Assembly (NCBI RefSeq): GCF_000701265.1
Contig: NZ_KL370759.1
Span: 515,360 to 579,359 of the forward strand
Direction of reading: 5' to 3'
DNA: 64,000 bases
Source: Legionella wadsworthii DSM 21896 = ATCC 33877
GTDB taxonomy: Bacteria; Pseudomonadota; Gammaproteobacteria; Legionellales; Legionellaceae
A program made the translations under genes and the position numbers. Shown piece by piece: positions 54,651-64,000 of this stretch. The first letter of the stretch is position 1. Each line of letters begins with the position of its first letter. The notes beneath the pieces were generated by a model. It worked only from the letters and a program-made list of their open reading frames with translations, was not told where the DNA came from and searched no databases.

Positions 54651-55122
54651 CCGAGGGTTGCTATTAGACTCCGAGAAGCGTTTTGAGTCAAGTGTTGAAT
54701 GCATTTTTTTTAAAAAAAAATAATATTAAATTATTTTAATAAATTCTTTTGTTATATTTGGTTTTACATGTTCGATATATCTAAGGTCTAATTGATTTAT
54801 TTTATATCTAAATATAGTGCGTATATTATCAGGTCGTAATATTTGAATTCATAATGATATATATGTATGCAACGCAAGAAACTATTTTAAAACTGTTCTC
54901 AAAAATCTGAAAAAGAGGATTAAAAATTTTAAACATAAATAAAGCAACAAGTTAATGCTGATTAGGCTTTTCGAAAATAATAAGGAGTTAACTAATGATC
55001 TTTCTGCTTTATCCCTAAGCTTTGATGTTATGTAATTGCCAAAACTCCTCCCACACAGGGGGGAGTTCCAGATTTGAGCTTTTAAATGATAGTTGAGAAA
55101 ATTTCTCTTTTCGGAATCTAAA
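54651..55122. other. Non-coding gap between tRNA-Phe and yggX
   Basis: No convincing gene is seen in these 472 AT-rich bases apart from the yggX terminator near 55040. A minus-strand frame that crosses into yggX from here has no family resemblance and is probably chance. Confidence 0.45.
55039..55067 (-). terminator. Intrinsic terminator of yggX
   Basis: On the minus strand AACTCCCCCC pairs with GGGAGGAGTT (one mismatch, loop TGTGT) and is followed by TTTTGG, about 55 bases after the yggX stop. Confidence 0.7.
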
Positions 55123-55395
55123 TCATTTTTTATTGGGCGTGTAGCCTGCAGGTTTTTCCGAACCTTCTCCAAAAAAATATTTTTGCATCTCTTCTTTTAA
55201 AAAATCTCTGGCTTTCGCTTCCATTAGATTAAGGCGGTACTCATTAATAATCATGGTTTGATGACTTAACCACATATTCCATGCTTCTTTGGATACTTCA
55301 TTATAAATTCGTTCACCTAAAGCACCAGGAAAAGGGGGTTTTAATAAACCTTCGGATTCTTTTTTTAATTTACAGCAGTGTACTATTCTGGTCAT
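55123..55395 (-). CDS. yggX: Probable Fe(2+)-trafficking protein YggX
   Basis: This 90-residue protein is linked to iron handling and protection of Fe-S clusters from oxidation. The family pattern is clear: [17 protein letters not shown] with the conserved N-terminal Cys, [35 protein letters not shown], and the C-terminal MQKYFFGEG. The length matches E. coli YggX (91). It is probably monocistronic, with a terminator about 55 bases downstream. In many genomes it follows mutY, which is not present here. Confidence 0.96.
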   Translation of the reverse strand: MTRIVHCCKLKKESEGLLKPPFPGALGERIYNEVSKEAWNMWLSHQTMIINEYRLNLMEAKARDFLKEEMQKYFFGEGSEKPAGYTPNKK

Positions 55396-55476
55396 GTTTT
55401 GTCCTTTTGTTCCAAATCATAAACGCAGTATAGTTTACGTGTTATTTGACAATTTTGTAGTTAATTTTAAATATTT

Positions 55477-56034
55477 TTAGTCTGAACGATGTTTCGCCTG
55501 AGCCAGTAGAATATGTTGAGAAAGAATTTGCTCCTGTTCCGCAGTAAGCCCATTAAACTGTACTGCTGTCCGATAACTGTGTTCACTTTGATATTGACTA
55601 TAGACAACAGTTCCTTCAACAATGATAGGAATCATTTTGGGTTTTGTGTAGATGACCAGTTTAATTAATGATTTTTCACGTATCAAATCAGGGGTTTTGA
55701 ATGCCATTCCGCCAAGGCTAATATTGACCTTTCGTAACTGAATGGTATTTGTCATAAGCATTTGGCGAGATAAATAATCTATTTTAGCATTTAACAGATT
55801 AAGATAGTGCGCTATTGTGGGTTCTTTAAGAGCAATAGCCTGGGTTAACTCAGCCAATTCATAATCTATCTCTTGAAAATAATGTGCCGCTTCGAGATAG
55901 CGTTGGCCATTTTTGCCTAATAATTGATCTACAACTGCGCGATCAGGACACAGTTCACCTGGTTCCATAATTCGATAGTTAAAATAAATGTGATCTTCTA
56001 CTCGAAAATGTTGACGTCTCTCATGTATAGGCAT
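55477..56034 (-). CDS. PilZ domain protein
   Basis: It has 185 residues from the ATG at 56034, which has GGAG five bases upstream; an ATG at 56067 is the alternative. The N-terminus carries ERRQHFRV (the RxxxR-type c-di-GMP-binding motif) and the second motif appears as NISLGGMAF near residue 105 (family D/NxSxxG). The roughly 70 residues between them are helical, an insertion relative to the smallest PilZ domains. The C-terminal beta strands (IVEGTVVYSQYQS and YRTAVQFNGL) complete the barrel. It would bind c-di-GMP and relay the signal to an unknown partner. It starts 43 bases after the stop of the 872-residue effector-like gene, so the two may be co-transcribed. Confidence 0.85.
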   Translation of the reverse strand: MPIHERRQHFRVEDHIYFNYRIMEPGELCPDRAVVDQLLGKNGQRYLEAAHYFQEIDYELAELTQAIALKEPTIAHYLNLLNAKIDYLSRQMLMTNTIQLRKVNISLGGMAFKTPDLIREKSLIKLVIYTKPKMIPIIVEGTVVYSQYQSEHSYRTAVQFNGLTAEQEQILSQHILLAQAKHRSD

Positions 56035-56076
56035 AATAGCTCCATTAACTGCATTTAATAAACACATCCATTCGAT

Positions 56077-58695
56077 TTAGCATTTACATGACATGCCAGT
56101 TTGTTCCTCTTGTACCATATCCAACAACATTAAAGGGGGGGATCCTTTCACTACCCAATCTTCATCTCCCTTTTCAGTTTGTTTTTCATGGATAACTTTT
56201 TCATTTTGATCTGATTTTTGTTGTAAGCTCGACCTCAAAAATTCAGAACAGGGAATCGGCAAAGAATGCAATTGCTGTATCACTTGTTTTGCTGAATTGG
56301 AGAGCGTACGACTTTCTTCTTGTGCTTCTACGTAATTGGTTGCAGCATTTGCTCTGTGAATGCATTCTTCCAAAAAGTTTATGAATTTTTGATCTGCAAC
56401 TTTGTTCTGTTTTATAGCTTCTAACACGACAGAATTGAACTCAGAAATTCTGTCTAATTTTAAGGCAGCGCTAAAAGCATCATTTAATTTTATAGGCCTA
56501 CTTAAAGTAGGAATAATATTTTGTAATTGTTGCTGTGCGTCAAAAAAGAATTTTTTAAGGACGTGCATGCCAAAACCCTGGTCATGAGCCCTAAGGATAA
56601 ATTCTCTAATTTGCTCTTCAGTATGAATGATGCAATTCAATTTGTCTTCAATAGAACTCTTATCGCAATGCATTTTTTTACGATAATTTTTAATAGTCTC
56701 TAAAATAGAAGTCCTATAACCCATACTATAGGCCTCTTTGAGGATTTCCAAATCAGTAGGATCTAAATAGTCAATAGCGTCATTAAGAACTAATTGAAAC
56801 TCAGGATGCAATAGGTTATCTCTTAATGCAGCAAAATGTTCTTTACTCAAAGTGATTGTCTTGGCTGATGTTGCTGTAATGGAATCGCCTCCGCCGTGAC
56901 GCTTGATAAAATCGAGCATAACCAAGGAAATTTTATCAGTAAAGGTCAATTGAACCATTCCAGGACTCAATGCTTCAATTGTTTTAATTTTATTATTTTG
57001 TCGATGTGTCCAGGGATATTTAAATGGGCGTCCATCATCACTGTACAAAATAGGATTATGTAGAAGCTTTTCAAAAATCAATGCCTGTCTTATATCCTGT
57101 GTATCAATATCCCCAATAGCCTGAGGCAATACATCCTCTATGGCTTCAAGCCGTTCGAGTACTTTTGCCTGTAATATTTCGGCATCTTTTTCCAGAACCA
57201 TTAAATCACTGAGTTCTGAAGTTAACTGGCTTTGCTTCTCTGTGCTCAGAGGCTTTTTAAATTGACGTTTAATTCTTTTTGCTTGTTGATGATGTTGCCA
57301 TGCAACGTGGGTAATATATTGAAGAATTTTATCACCTCTGGCGCGAAGTTGTATGATGCTTTCAAATTTACGCTCTATGGATGAATCTTCAATGATTGTC
57401 CTATTTCGGCCTAACCCATGGCGCGTATGTTTTTTAAAAAACTCACCAGGGATTAGACAAAGCCGGGAGTCCAGGATAAATTTGTTTGTATCCATCAATG
57501 ATTGGTCAAATACAAAAAGGGACTTTGCATTTCTCAATGCTTTGTTCTGACAATTACCACCCACAGCATCAGTATCACTACATAAGTAAAGTAAACCCAA
57601 AATATGACCAAAATCATCAATAAAACAATCTGGCTGTATTCCTTCTCCCACTGCTTTAACTGTTGAATAATGGGTATAAGTTTTTCCTAAGAGCCATGCA
57701 TAAAAGGTTTTACCTAAAGAAAACTCACTGAGTAATCGTATTTCTTCAAAGGGTACAAATAAAGCAGGGTGGCCATTATGGCTAATTGTTGTTGAAGCAG
57801 CTGTATCAAATTTCATCAGCCTAGAAATATTGAGGGCCATCGCCTCATGCTGCACCTCTTTAATATTTCCATGTTTTGGCAATTTTATGATCGCTTCTGT
57901 ACTGAGTCGATAATCTTTTCTATTTATATGATAATTCTCAATACTCAGCTCTTCTGCTTTGCCACAAAGGTTCCGTAACTGTTTTTTCACTGTCTCTAAT
58001 TGAATTAAAGATATTTTTTCAGTCACTCCGCCTACATTCTCCTGCAGGATACAGTAGGTTAGATTTGTCCCATTATCTTGGGGAATGCTTATCCGTCTTA
58101 ATTCATTTATCTTATTCAGATCGAATAAAACATTTAATTTTCTTTCAACTTTTTCCCTTTCTTGAGTATCATGGATGACATTGGCCTTCTCTTCTTCCAA
58201 ACTTTGGATCACTGCTGCAATCTGCAAAGAACTGGACGCATCAAAAGAGGTGGCATCTGGAAAGGTTTGTGCAAGTTGATAAAGTAATGTTCTGCTTGTT
58301 TGAATTAAATCGTCCAACTCATTATCTATATTTTGCGGATAATGCGTTGAACGCTTGTAGTAATCATCTTTAGGTAATTGGATTATTTCGTGGGCATTTA
58401 AAGTATAACGTATCCCTTCTTCTACTTTCTGGAAATCTATATCTTTTAAAAAAGGGGGGGTTATAGAGTTTTCAAATGTTGTCGCATAAATGAGAATGCC
58501 GCAAAATTCACGCCATTGGTCAGGATCGCTTTCCAAGGTTTTTAGATCAAATAAACCGTCATTTCGAAGAGCAATATAATCTAATAAATTATGAAGATCA
58601 GAATAAGAAGCGAGATCCCCATCCTTTAGCTGCCCCTTAAAAATTTTTTCTTCTAAAAAGCGTTTAATAATTCGAATTTTTTGATCAAACTCCAT
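56077..58695 (-). CDS. 872-residue kinase-like protein ending Cys-Lys-Cys, effector candidate
   Basis: This is a cytosolic-type protein with no recognised family. Residues about 265-420 show kinase-like motifs: IIKLPKH with Lys271, a helix QHEAMALNISRL with Glu284, FVPFEEI as a possible hinge, DAVGGNCQNKAL (Asp376, Asn381, spacing five) and FVFDQSLM with Asp397. This resembles the atypical lipid- or protein-kinase fold. Residues about 440-830 are helical, with helix-loop pieces. The tail has acidic residues (EEQTGMSCKC) and ends in Cys870-Lys-Cys872, the C-x-C arrangement that Rab GTPases use for geranylgeranylation. Host lipidation and membrane targeting are therefore possible. Enzymatic activity and translocation are inferred only. 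Confidence 0.72.
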   Translation of the reverse strand: MEFDQKIRIIKRFLEEKIFKGQLKDGDLASYSDLHNLLDYIALRNDGLFDLKTLESDPDQWREFCGILIYATTFENSITPPFLKDIDFQKVEEGIRYTLNAHEIIQLPKDDYYKRSTHYPQNIDNELDDLIQTSRTLLYQLAQTFPDATSFDASSSLQIAAVIQSLEEEKANVIHDTQEREKVERKLNVLFDLNKINELRRISIPQDNGTNLTYCILQENVGGVTEKISLIQLETVKKQLRNLCGKAEELSIENYHINRKDYRLSTEAIIKLPKHGNIKEVQHEAMALNISRLMKFDTAASTTISHNGHPALFVPFEEIRLLSEFSLGKTFYAWLLGKTYTHYSTVKAVGEGIQPDCFIDDFGHILGLLYLCSDTDAVGGNCQNKALRNAKSLFVFDQSLMDTNKFILDSRLCLIPGEFFKKHTRHGLGRNRTIIEDSSIERKFESIIQLRARGDKILQYITHVAWQHHQQAKRIKRQFKKPLSTEKQSQLTSELSDLMVLEKDAEILQAKVLERLEAIEDVLPQAIGDIDTQDIRQALIFEKLLHNPILYSDDGRPFKYPWTHRQNNKIKTIEALSPGMVQLTFTDKISLVMLDFIKRHGGGDSITATSAKTITLSKEHFAALRDNLLHPEFQLVLNDAIDYLDPTDLEILKEAYSMGYRTSILETIKNYRKKMHCDKSSIEDKLNCIIHTEEQIREFILRAHDQGFGMHVLKKFFFDAQQQLQNIIPTLSRPIKLNDAFSAALKLDRISEFNSVVLEAIKQNKVADQKFINFLEECIHRANAATNYVEAQEESRTLSNSAKQVIQQLHSLPIPCSEFLRSSLQQKSDQNEKVIHEKQTEKGDEDWVVKGSPPLMLLDMVQEEQTGMSCKC

Positions 58696-59052
58696 TGGTT
58701 ACGTCCTTATAAAACCAATTTGACTTTGTATAAATATAGACAATCTTTATACTTTTGGTCAAAAAGTACATTAGGGATTTCCGTATCATAATCAATGTGC
58801 TCTGAGAAGAAAACTCCTAAGAATTACAAGAACTTAGATATTAATGCATCCCCTGAAGCAACTCAATTTAAAATCCCCGATATTTCTGTTAAGTTTACAT
58901 GTTTCGCTGTAATATTGAGTTTTATTGGGCCGAATAGAAAAAAGCATCGATCCATGCATCGTGTTTCAAGCAATAACACATAGAAAACTACTACCCTAAA
59001 CGATCTATTTTATGATTTAATATAAGTTATTTTTTGCTTAAAAAGGTTTATC
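58696..59052. other. Divergent promoter region of the 872-residue gene and fdxA
   Basis: These 357 bases separate divergent genes. A plus-strand frame of 62 codons (58795-58983) has no ribosome site and no family. AT-rich stretches near 59005-59030 probably hold the fdxA promoter; AAAAGG lies before its ATG. Confidence 0.4.
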
Positions 59053-59385
59053 ATGACTTTTGTTGTAACCGAAAGTTGTATTAAGTGTAAATATACTGAT
59101 TGCGTCGAGGTCTGCCCTGTAGACTGTTTTTATGAAGGCCCTAATTTTTTGGTAATTCATCCCGATGAATGCATCGATTGCGCTTTGTGCGAGCCTGAAT
59201 GTCCGGTGAATGCAATTATGTCTGAAGATGATTTAAATCCCGAGCAACAACAATTTAAAGAACTAAACTCGGAATTATCTAGGGCATGGCCTAATATTAC
59301 TGCGAAAAAAGATGCGCCACCTGATGCTAAAGAATGGGAAGAAGTGAAGGAAAAACTTCAATATTTAGAGAAAGAGTGGAAATAA
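59053..59385 (+). CDS. fdxA: 7Fe ferredoxin FdxA
   Basis: This 110-residue ferredoxin resembles Azotobacter FdI. The N-terminal cysteines ([18 protein letters not shown]) and the second set ([16 protein letters not shown]) supply ligands for one 3Fe-4S and one 4Fe-4S cluster. The acidic C-terminal tail ([20 protein letters not shown]) is typical. It is a cytosolic electron carrier. It heads a compact operon with the YoaA/DinG-like helicase, tsaB and a Trm112-like gene; its last ten bases overlap the helicase start. Confidence 0.95.
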   Translation: MTFVVTESCIKCKYTDCVEVCPVDCFYEGPNFLVIHPDECIDCALCEPECPVNAIMSEDDLNPEQQQFKELNSELSRAWPNITAKKDAPPDAKEWEEVKEKLQYLEKEWK

Positions 59386-61331
59386 CCACATTAGCTGAAT
59401 CTTGTCAGCGATTTCTTAGCGAAAAAGGACGACTTTCTACTGCTATTCCTGGTTTTGTTGCACGTAAACCTCAGTCTGATTTGGCAATCGCTATAGCTGC
59501 AGCAATCGAAGAAAAATCCATTTTAATTGCTGAAGCAGGTACGGGGACAGGAAAAACTTTTGCCTACCTGCTTCCATGCTTACTCAGCGGAAAAAAAGCA
59601 TTAATTTCCACAGCAACTAAAACATTACAGGATCAACTCTATCAGAAAGATTTACCCACACTGGTGAAAGCCCTTGGATTATCCGCACGCATTCAGAATC
59701 TGAAGGGGAGATCTAACTACATTTGTCAATATCGTGTCGCCCTGCACTCAGATGAGGGATATTTTCAAACGCTTCAATGCGCCCATGAAGTGGCTCATGT
59801 GCGGAGTAAATTATCCCAAATGAAAAACGGTGATCGATCAGAACTCCCTGAATTAAATGAAGATTCACCTGTCTGGAATTATGTTACTTCAACAGTAGAT
59901 AACTGTTTAGGTAGTGAATGTCCGAACCATGAAACTTGCTTTCTCCTCAAAGCTCGCAAACGCGCATTGGAAGCTGATGTAGTCGTCATCAATCATCACC
60001 TTTTTTTCGCTGACTCACGTCTGAAAGAAGAAGGATTTGGTGAGCTGTTACCCGGTGTGGATGTAGTAATTTTTGACGAAGCGCATCAGCTGGCCGAAAT
60101 AGCAACTCATTTTAATGGTGAGCGAATTGGAACACGCCAGTTTCGGGAGTTGTTAGATGATGTGATAAAGGAGTGGCCTGTCATGGATCTGGCGAATCAA
60201 CCTTTAAAAGCATTAAGCCATAAAGTAGATAAATTAATGGACGAGCTCCTCAATTGTTTGCCTGGAGTCGATGACCGGATTAGTTGGGAGGTTATAAAAA
60301 ACAACAAATCTTTTATAGAAATTTGGGAAAGATGGTTGTCATTAAATGATGAAATTACGTCCTGTTTCAAGGACATACCTCTTAATGATTTCCCAGGCCT
60401 TGTACGATGCAAAGAGAGATTGGCTGAGTTTACAAGAGTTTTGATGTTCTTTACTCAGGAAAATAAAAATCAAATTCGTTGGTTGGAGCGATTCAAGCAT
60501 ACATTGGTTTTTCATGTGACACCCTATGATGTTGCTGAGACTTTCCGTGATTTGCTCCTACGTCAAAACAATGCTTATATATTTACCTCGGCAACATTGA
60601 CTGTAGCAGATTCTTTTGATTGCTTTTGTAAATCATTAGGCTTGCATACAGCCAAAACGCTATTATTGCCTAGTCCGTTTGATTATCAAAAACAAGCACT
60701 GCTTTATTTTCCCAGAGGCTTACCTGATCCTAAGAATTTAAATTATTATGAATCTTTATTATCTCGAGCACTCCCGCTCATTGAGACTTTAGGTGGACGC
60801 TGTTTTTTTCTATTTACCAGTCACAGAGCCTTGAAACAGGTTGCTCAAATGATGGACAATAATTTAAACTATCCTTTATTAGTACAAGGAACAGAAGCAA
60901 AACCTATTTTATTGGAACGTTTCAGGCAATTAGGTAACGCAGTTTTATTGGGAACCTCAACCTTTTGGGAAGGAGTTGATGTGAAGGGGGAAGCCCTCTC
61001 TTGTGTTATTATTGATAAATTACCTTTTTCCAGTCCGGTTGACCCTGTCATACGCGGTAAAATGGCTTATTTAAAGGAAAAGGGGCTTTCAGGTTTTGAT
61101 GAGTTATCTTTACCTGGGGCTGTTATTGCTTTAAAGCAGGGAGTAGGGCGTTTAATCAGGGACCGAACGGATAAAGGTGTTTTAATGATTGCAGATCCAC
61201 GCTTGACCAGCAGAGATTATGGCAAACAAATTTTGGCGAGCTTACCTCAATTGCCTAAAACGCGCGATGAACAGAAAGTACTTCAATTTATTAGAGAATT
61301 AGAATTAGACTATGAAACTGCTAGCGATTGA
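59376..61331 (+). CDS. yoaA: YoaA/DinG-family ATP-dependent DNA helicase with Fe-S cluster
   Basis: This is a 651-residue superfamily 2 helicase of the XPD/DinG type, 5'-3', linked to repair of stalled forks. Motif I is [10 protein letters not shown] near residue 50; four spaced cysteines (ICQYR, NCLG, ECPN and TCFL) in about 150-195 would hold a 4Fe-4S cluster; [10 protein letters not shown] is the Walker B motif; [18 protein letters not shown] and QGVGRLIRD are the later motifs. The start chosen is GTG 59376 (preceded by AGAGAAAGA); an ATG at 59334 would add 14 residues and overlap fdxA more. The gene overlaps tsaB by 20 bases. The length fits YoaA (636) better than DinG (716). Confidence 0.92.
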   Translation: MEITTLAESCQRFLSEKGRLSTAIPGFVARKPQSDLAIAIAAAIEEKSILIAEAGTGTGKTFAYLLPCLLSGKKALISTATKTLQDQLYQKDLPTLVKALGLSARIQNLKGRSNYICQYRVALHSDEGYFQTLQCAHEVAHVRSKLSQMKNGDRSELPELNEDSPVWNYVTSTVDNCLGSECPNHETCFLLKARKRALEADVVVINHHLFFADSRLKEEGFGELLPGVDVVIFDEAHQLAEIATHFNGERIGTRQFRELLDDVIKEWPVMDLANQPLKALSHKVDKLMDELLNCLPGVDDRISWEVIKNNKSFIEIWERWLSLNDEITSCFKDIPLNDFPGLVRCKERLAEFTRVLMFFTQENKNQIRWLERFKHTLVFHVTPYDVAETFRDLLLRQNNAYIFTSATLTVADSFDCFCKSLGLHTAKTLLLPSPFDYQKQALLYFPRGLPDPKNLNYYESLLSRALPLIETLGGRCFFLFTSHRALKQVAQMMDNNLNYPLLVQGTEAKPILLERFRQLGNAVLLGTSTFWEGVDVKGEALSCVIIDKLPFSSPVDPVIRGKMAYLKEKGLSGFDELSLPGAVIALKQGVGRLIRDRTDKGVLMIADPRLTSRDYGKQILASLPQLPKTRDEQKVLQFIRELELDYETASD

Positions 61332-61956
61332 TACATCTACAGAGACAGCGAGTGCCGCTTTGCTTGTAGGTAAGGAATTATTTTGTGAGGAACAGAAAAA
61401 TCAAAAGACCCATGCGCAATTTATCTTACCTATGATTGACAGTTTAATGAGTCAAGCGGGTTTGCAGATAAATCAATTGGACGCTATTGTATTTGGACGA
61501 GGTCCTGGGAGTTTTACAGGCTTGCGTATTGCATGCAGTATTGCGAAAGGGCTCGCTTTTGCCCATGACATACCCCTGATGCCTGTAAGTAGTCTCCTTG
61601 CAATAGTTTGGTCAATCCGCAAACAGTATAATCAGGATCTGCCAGTTTTAGCGATATTGGATGCACGGATGCATGAAATATACTGGGCTTATTTTCCTGA
61701 AAACAAATGGACAGCGGAAGAATATGTGACCCCAGTCAGCCAGGTTAATATTCCTGAACAAACTGTTATTCTTGCCGGATCAGGAATTGATATATATTGG
61801 GATGATTTTACTCCTGAAATTAAAACCCTGATAAGTGAAAAAGTGCCGATGCTTCCTTCTGCGGCATCTATGATTCAATATGCCCAATTCTCTGGGCAAG
61901 CTCCGATTTTAGCTGCTCATGCGCAACCTGTATATGTACGTAATAAAGTGACTTAG
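61312..61956 (+). CDS. tsaB: tRNA threonylcarbamoyladenosine biosynthesis protein TsaB
   Basis: This 214-residue ASKHA-fold protein, with TsaD and TsaE, makes the t6A modification at position 37 of ANN-decoding tRNAs. The N-terminal phosphate-binding strand ([15 protein letters not shown]) and [20 protein letters not shown] are diagnostic. The C-terminal half is shorter and more variable, as usual. Its ATG lies within the last 20 bases of the helicase gene, so the two are coupled, an arrangement (helicase, then tsaB) also seen in E. coli (yoaA-tsaB). Confidence 0.96.
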   Translation: MKLLAIDTSTETASAALLVGKELFCEEQKNQKTHAQFILPMIDSLMSQAGLQINQLDAIVFGRGPGSFTGLRIACSIAKGLAFAHDIPLMPVSSLLAIVWSIRKQYNQDLPVLAILDARMHEIYWAYFPENKWTAEEYVTPVSQVNIPEQTVILAGSGIDIYWDDFTPEIKTLISEKVPMLPSAASMIQYAQFSGQAPILAAHAQPVYVRNKVT

Positions 61957-61973
61957 TATTGTTGGAGAATTCT

Positions 61974-62153
61974 GTGGATAAAAAATTATTGGAAATATTG
62001 GTATGTCCCTTATGTAAAGGAAAATTATTACTCAAAAAACAAGAGCTTATTTGTAAATTTGATCGCCTGGCTTTTCCTATTCATGCGGACATTCCTGTTA
62101 TGCTGGAACATGAGGCACGTGTTATTTCATTAGAAGAAAAAGATAAGTTGTAA
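61974..62153 (+). CDS. Trm112/YcaR family small protein
   Basis: This 59-residue protein starts at GTG 61974, preceded by TTGGAGA; it then begins [17 protein letters not shown], as the family does (a TTG at 61959 is the alternative). Two cysteines (CPLC) plus one further Cys suggest a partial zinc site. The conserved end ([20 protein letters not shown]) is present. In bacteria the family's role is poorly known; eukaryotic and archaeal Trm112 is a partner of tRNA and protein methyltransferases. It follows tsaB by 17 bases and closes the operon. Confidence 0.9.
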   Translation: MDKKLLEILVCPLCKGKLLLKKQELICKFDRLAFPIHADIPVMLEHEARVISLEEKDKL

Positions 62154-62263
62154 TGTACTTGATGGGCAATTTAGCTTATTAAAGCTTCTTTTGTTCTGGC
62201 GAGGAATTGTCCTGTTCAAACGAACCGGGCAATTCCGTCTACACCTTGGACTCAATAATGCAG

Positions 62264-63670
62264 TTAAGAGGATGATTTTGTAATTATTCTTTTGCGCCAA
62301 TATAGTAAAAAGGCGGGAATCATCATCAGGACAATCCCTGTAGAAAAAACCAAACGAAAATGTGATGCGCTGCCAAAATTCATAAATTCGACTGGTGGAA
62401 TAAAACCAACAATTAAAGTCATAGTGCACCCACACAAACCTAAAATGCAGGTTAAATAATATCCTACTTTTTTTCCTGGTATTGCAAAAGGTCTATTAAG
62501 ATGTGCGTACTTACTTTTTAACTTCCAGGCTGCAATGAACATCAGTACATACATCATAATGTATAATTCGGTACTCAAAGCGGTAAATAGCCAATAGATA
62601 GCATTCACACTAGGAAATAATAGGAAGCCACCGCATAGGAGCGTCACCAATATGGCTTGAGTCATTAAAATCCGTGAAGCAACCCCGCGCTTATTTAATT
62701 GACACATGAATTTTGGTAAGAAATTATGATTGGCGGCCATGAGGAGGCCCTTTGCGGGAGAGATAATCCAATTGATCATACTCCCTAAACTTCCTAACAA
62801 CAGCAAGACAATCAAAACTGGAAGGACCCATTCCAGATTATATGCATGAAAAAAATTAGTAAAAGCTTGAAGAACGCCATCAATCAGACTGATTTTCTCC
62901 TTGGGCAGCACAAAAGCTATTGCTAGAGAACCAAAAATCATGGTGGTTAAAATAAGCAGCACAGAAAAGAACATTGCTCGTGGAAAATTAGTTTGAGGAT
63001 TATGTACGTTGCGAACATGTACGGCTGCAAGTTCCATGCCTAAAAAAGAAGTCATAATTGCAGTGAGTGAGACCCAGGATTGACTGTCTTTCCAATGAGG
63101 TACTAAATTGGAAAAGCTTAAATCAATCGCTATAGGATTTCCTTTAATGACCCAAATTAATGCCAGAAAAATAATAAATCCCATGGGGAGTATCATGCCT
63201 AATATCGCGCAAAGGCCGGCGAAATGAGCTGAGGCACGCAAGCCTGACAAGCCGATAATCGTTAAAGACCAAAAGATGACTAAAATCACCGTAATGAGGT
63301 AATATTTATTTTGAGCCAACTCAGGATTCACTAAATACGCCAGGACTCCAGCAATAAATGATAAAATTGTGGGATACCAAACTAAAGTATTAATCCATTG
63401 AAGCCAAATGGTAAAGAATGCCAGATTTTCACCGTATGCATGCTTTACCCAACTGTAAATACCACCTTCTTCATCTGACCAAGTGGATGATAGTTCTGCT
63501 GATACTAACGCAACAGGAATCAAAAAAACCATTGCGGAAAAAATAAAGAAAAAAATTAATGAAGAACCGAATAACGCAGTTCCAGGTAAATTTCTAATGC
63601 TGTCAATTGCACCTGTAATGAGAAGTACGAGTGCAAATACAGAAATTTTATCGGAAGACCAATTGTTCAT
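62264..63670 (-). CDS. APC-family amino acid permease / antiporter
   Basis: This 468-residue inner-membrane transporter has about twelve hydrophobic segments. The N-terminal FALVLLITGAIDSIRNLPGT and the AELSSTWSDEEGGIYSWVK loop match the amino acid/polyamine/organocation superfamily, closest in style to glutamate/GABA-type antiporters (GadC/YjeM group). The SFLGMELAAVHVRNVHNP stretch is the usual TM6-7 loop. The substrate is not readable. It is convergent with the Trm112-like gene, with about 110 bases between them, including a hairpin (GGAATTG/CAATTCC, 62203-62236) without a T tract. Confidence 0.9.
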   Translation of the reverse strand: MNNWSSDKISVFALVLLITGAIDSIRNLPGTALFGSSLIFFFIFSAMVFLIPVALVSAELSSTWSDEEGGIYSWVKHAYGENLAFFTIWLQWINTLVWYPTILSFIAGVLAYLVNPELAQNKYYLITVILVIFWSLTIIGLSGLRASAHFAGLCAILGMILPMGFIIFLALIWVIKGNPIAIDLSFSNLVPHWKDSQSWVSLTAIMTSFLGMELAAVHVRNVHNPQTNFPRAMFFSVLLILTTMIFGSLAIAFVLPKEKISLIDGVLQAFTNFFHAYNLEWVLPVLIVLLLLGSLGSMINWIISPAKGLLMAANHNFLPKFMCQLNKRGVASRILMTQAILVTLLCGGFLLFPSVNAIYWLFTALSTELYIMMYVLMFIAAWKLKSKYAHLNRPFAIPGKKVGYYLTCILGLCGCTMTLIVGFIPPVEFMNFGSASHFRLVFSTGIVLMMIPAFLLYWRKRIITKSSS

Positions 63671-64000
63671 TAATTAAATCGATGGGTTAAAATGCGAGAC
63701 ATTATATAGTAAGTTGAGGGTAGACGTTACTATTTCTTTTAACATAATGATTTAACTTTGTTACTTTTATGTAAATTACTTTTTCTGTATTGACAACGCT
63801 CTCTTTCATACCATATCGCGACTGATTTGCCGCCCCATCAGATATAAGGTCAAGTTGTTAAGTGAATACGCCTCAATTAATTATCAATCCTACGTGCATC
63901 AACCTATTCCTAAGCCTACGTGCCGCGAACTGGTTGGCACGTAGACGAAGGGAGCAAAACCAGCATTAAAACTTATTCCTTGCATCAAAACTCATTCCTT
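63671..64000. other. Non-coding end of window with one perfect inverted repeat
   Basis: No gene is seen in these 330 bases. The clear structure is a 9-base inverted repeat, CTACGTGCC (63916-63924) and GGCACGTAG (63936-63944), with an 11-base loop, preceded by several CCTACGTG-like motifs. The promoter of the permease gene should lie near 63690-63760. Confidence 0.45.

Noticed and set aside
54882..55172. Minus-strand 96-codon frame overlapping the end of yggX
   Set aside because: It overlaps a certain gene, has no family resemblance and no ribosome site; its hydrophobic end reflects AT-rich sequence.
58624..58695. Signal peptide on the 872-residue protein
   Set aside because: The N-terminus is charged and helical with no hydrophobic core, so Sec export is unlikely.
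58795..58983. 62-codon plus-strand frame before fdxA
   Set aside because: It has no ribosome site, no recognisable family and an ordinary chance length for AT-rich DNA.

Overview
The window looks like a chromosomal segment of a Legionella-type gammaproteobacterium. It is AT-rich, carries several long eukaryote-style or repeat-rich proteins whose acidic C-termini resemble Dot/Icm effectors, and also holds standard gammaproteobacterial housekeeping genes (cca, yggX, a tRNA-Phe, fdxA-yoaA-tsaB-Trm112). Genus assignment and effector status are inferences from gene style; no search was run.

Layout. Positions 1-6,400: edge of an unknown gene, cca, a 672-residue three-repeat protein, a small Asn-rich secreted protein, an AlkB-type alkane monooxygenase and a DJ-1/PfpI protein. 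Positions 6,400-20,440: a stress and sugar region with a frameshifted metallothionein-like gene, an OtsA-OtsB fusion, a decayed zinc alcohol dehydrogenase, a split YeeE/YedE pair, PIG-L deacetylase, GT2, DUF2270, a periplasmic small heat-shock protein, an orphan CheB methylesterase, a frameshifted DUF72 gene, a GH65 phosphorylase and a beta-phosphoglucomutase/trehalose-phosphatase fusion. Positions 20,440-36,650: a tightly overlapped six-gene operon, glgE, treS-maltokinase, malQ-glgB fusion, treZ, GH57/DUF3536, treY, preceded by a leader with an intrinsic terminator.

Positions 36,650-50,155: secreted polysaccharide-active proteins (thaumatin-like, GH16, AA10 LPMO, a small secreted protein) around a 1,994-residue internally repeated protein. 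Positions 50,341-58,695: probable effectors, two of them with kinase-like motifs, one with a bipartite NLS and one ending in Cys-Lys-Cys, interleaved with tRNA-Phe, yggX and a PilZ protein. Positions 59,053-63,670: fdxA, a YoaA/DinG-type helicase, tsaB, a Trm112-like gene and an APC amino-acid transporter.

The sugar genes form a near-complete cycle. OtsAB would make trehalose from UDP-glucose. TreS and maltokinase would turn trehalose into maltose-1-phosphate. GlgE would polymerise this to alpha-1,4-glucan, GlgB would branch it, and MalQ and the GH57 enzyme could remodel it. TreY and TreZ would cut trehalose back out, and GH65 phosphorylase with beta-phosphoglucomutase would feed glucose units into glycolysis. 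No glgA, glgC, glgP or glgX is seen in this window. At least three genes (metallothionein-like, DUF72, alcohol dehydrogenase) are disrupted, all within 6.4-16.4 kb, suggesting a partly decaying accessory region.
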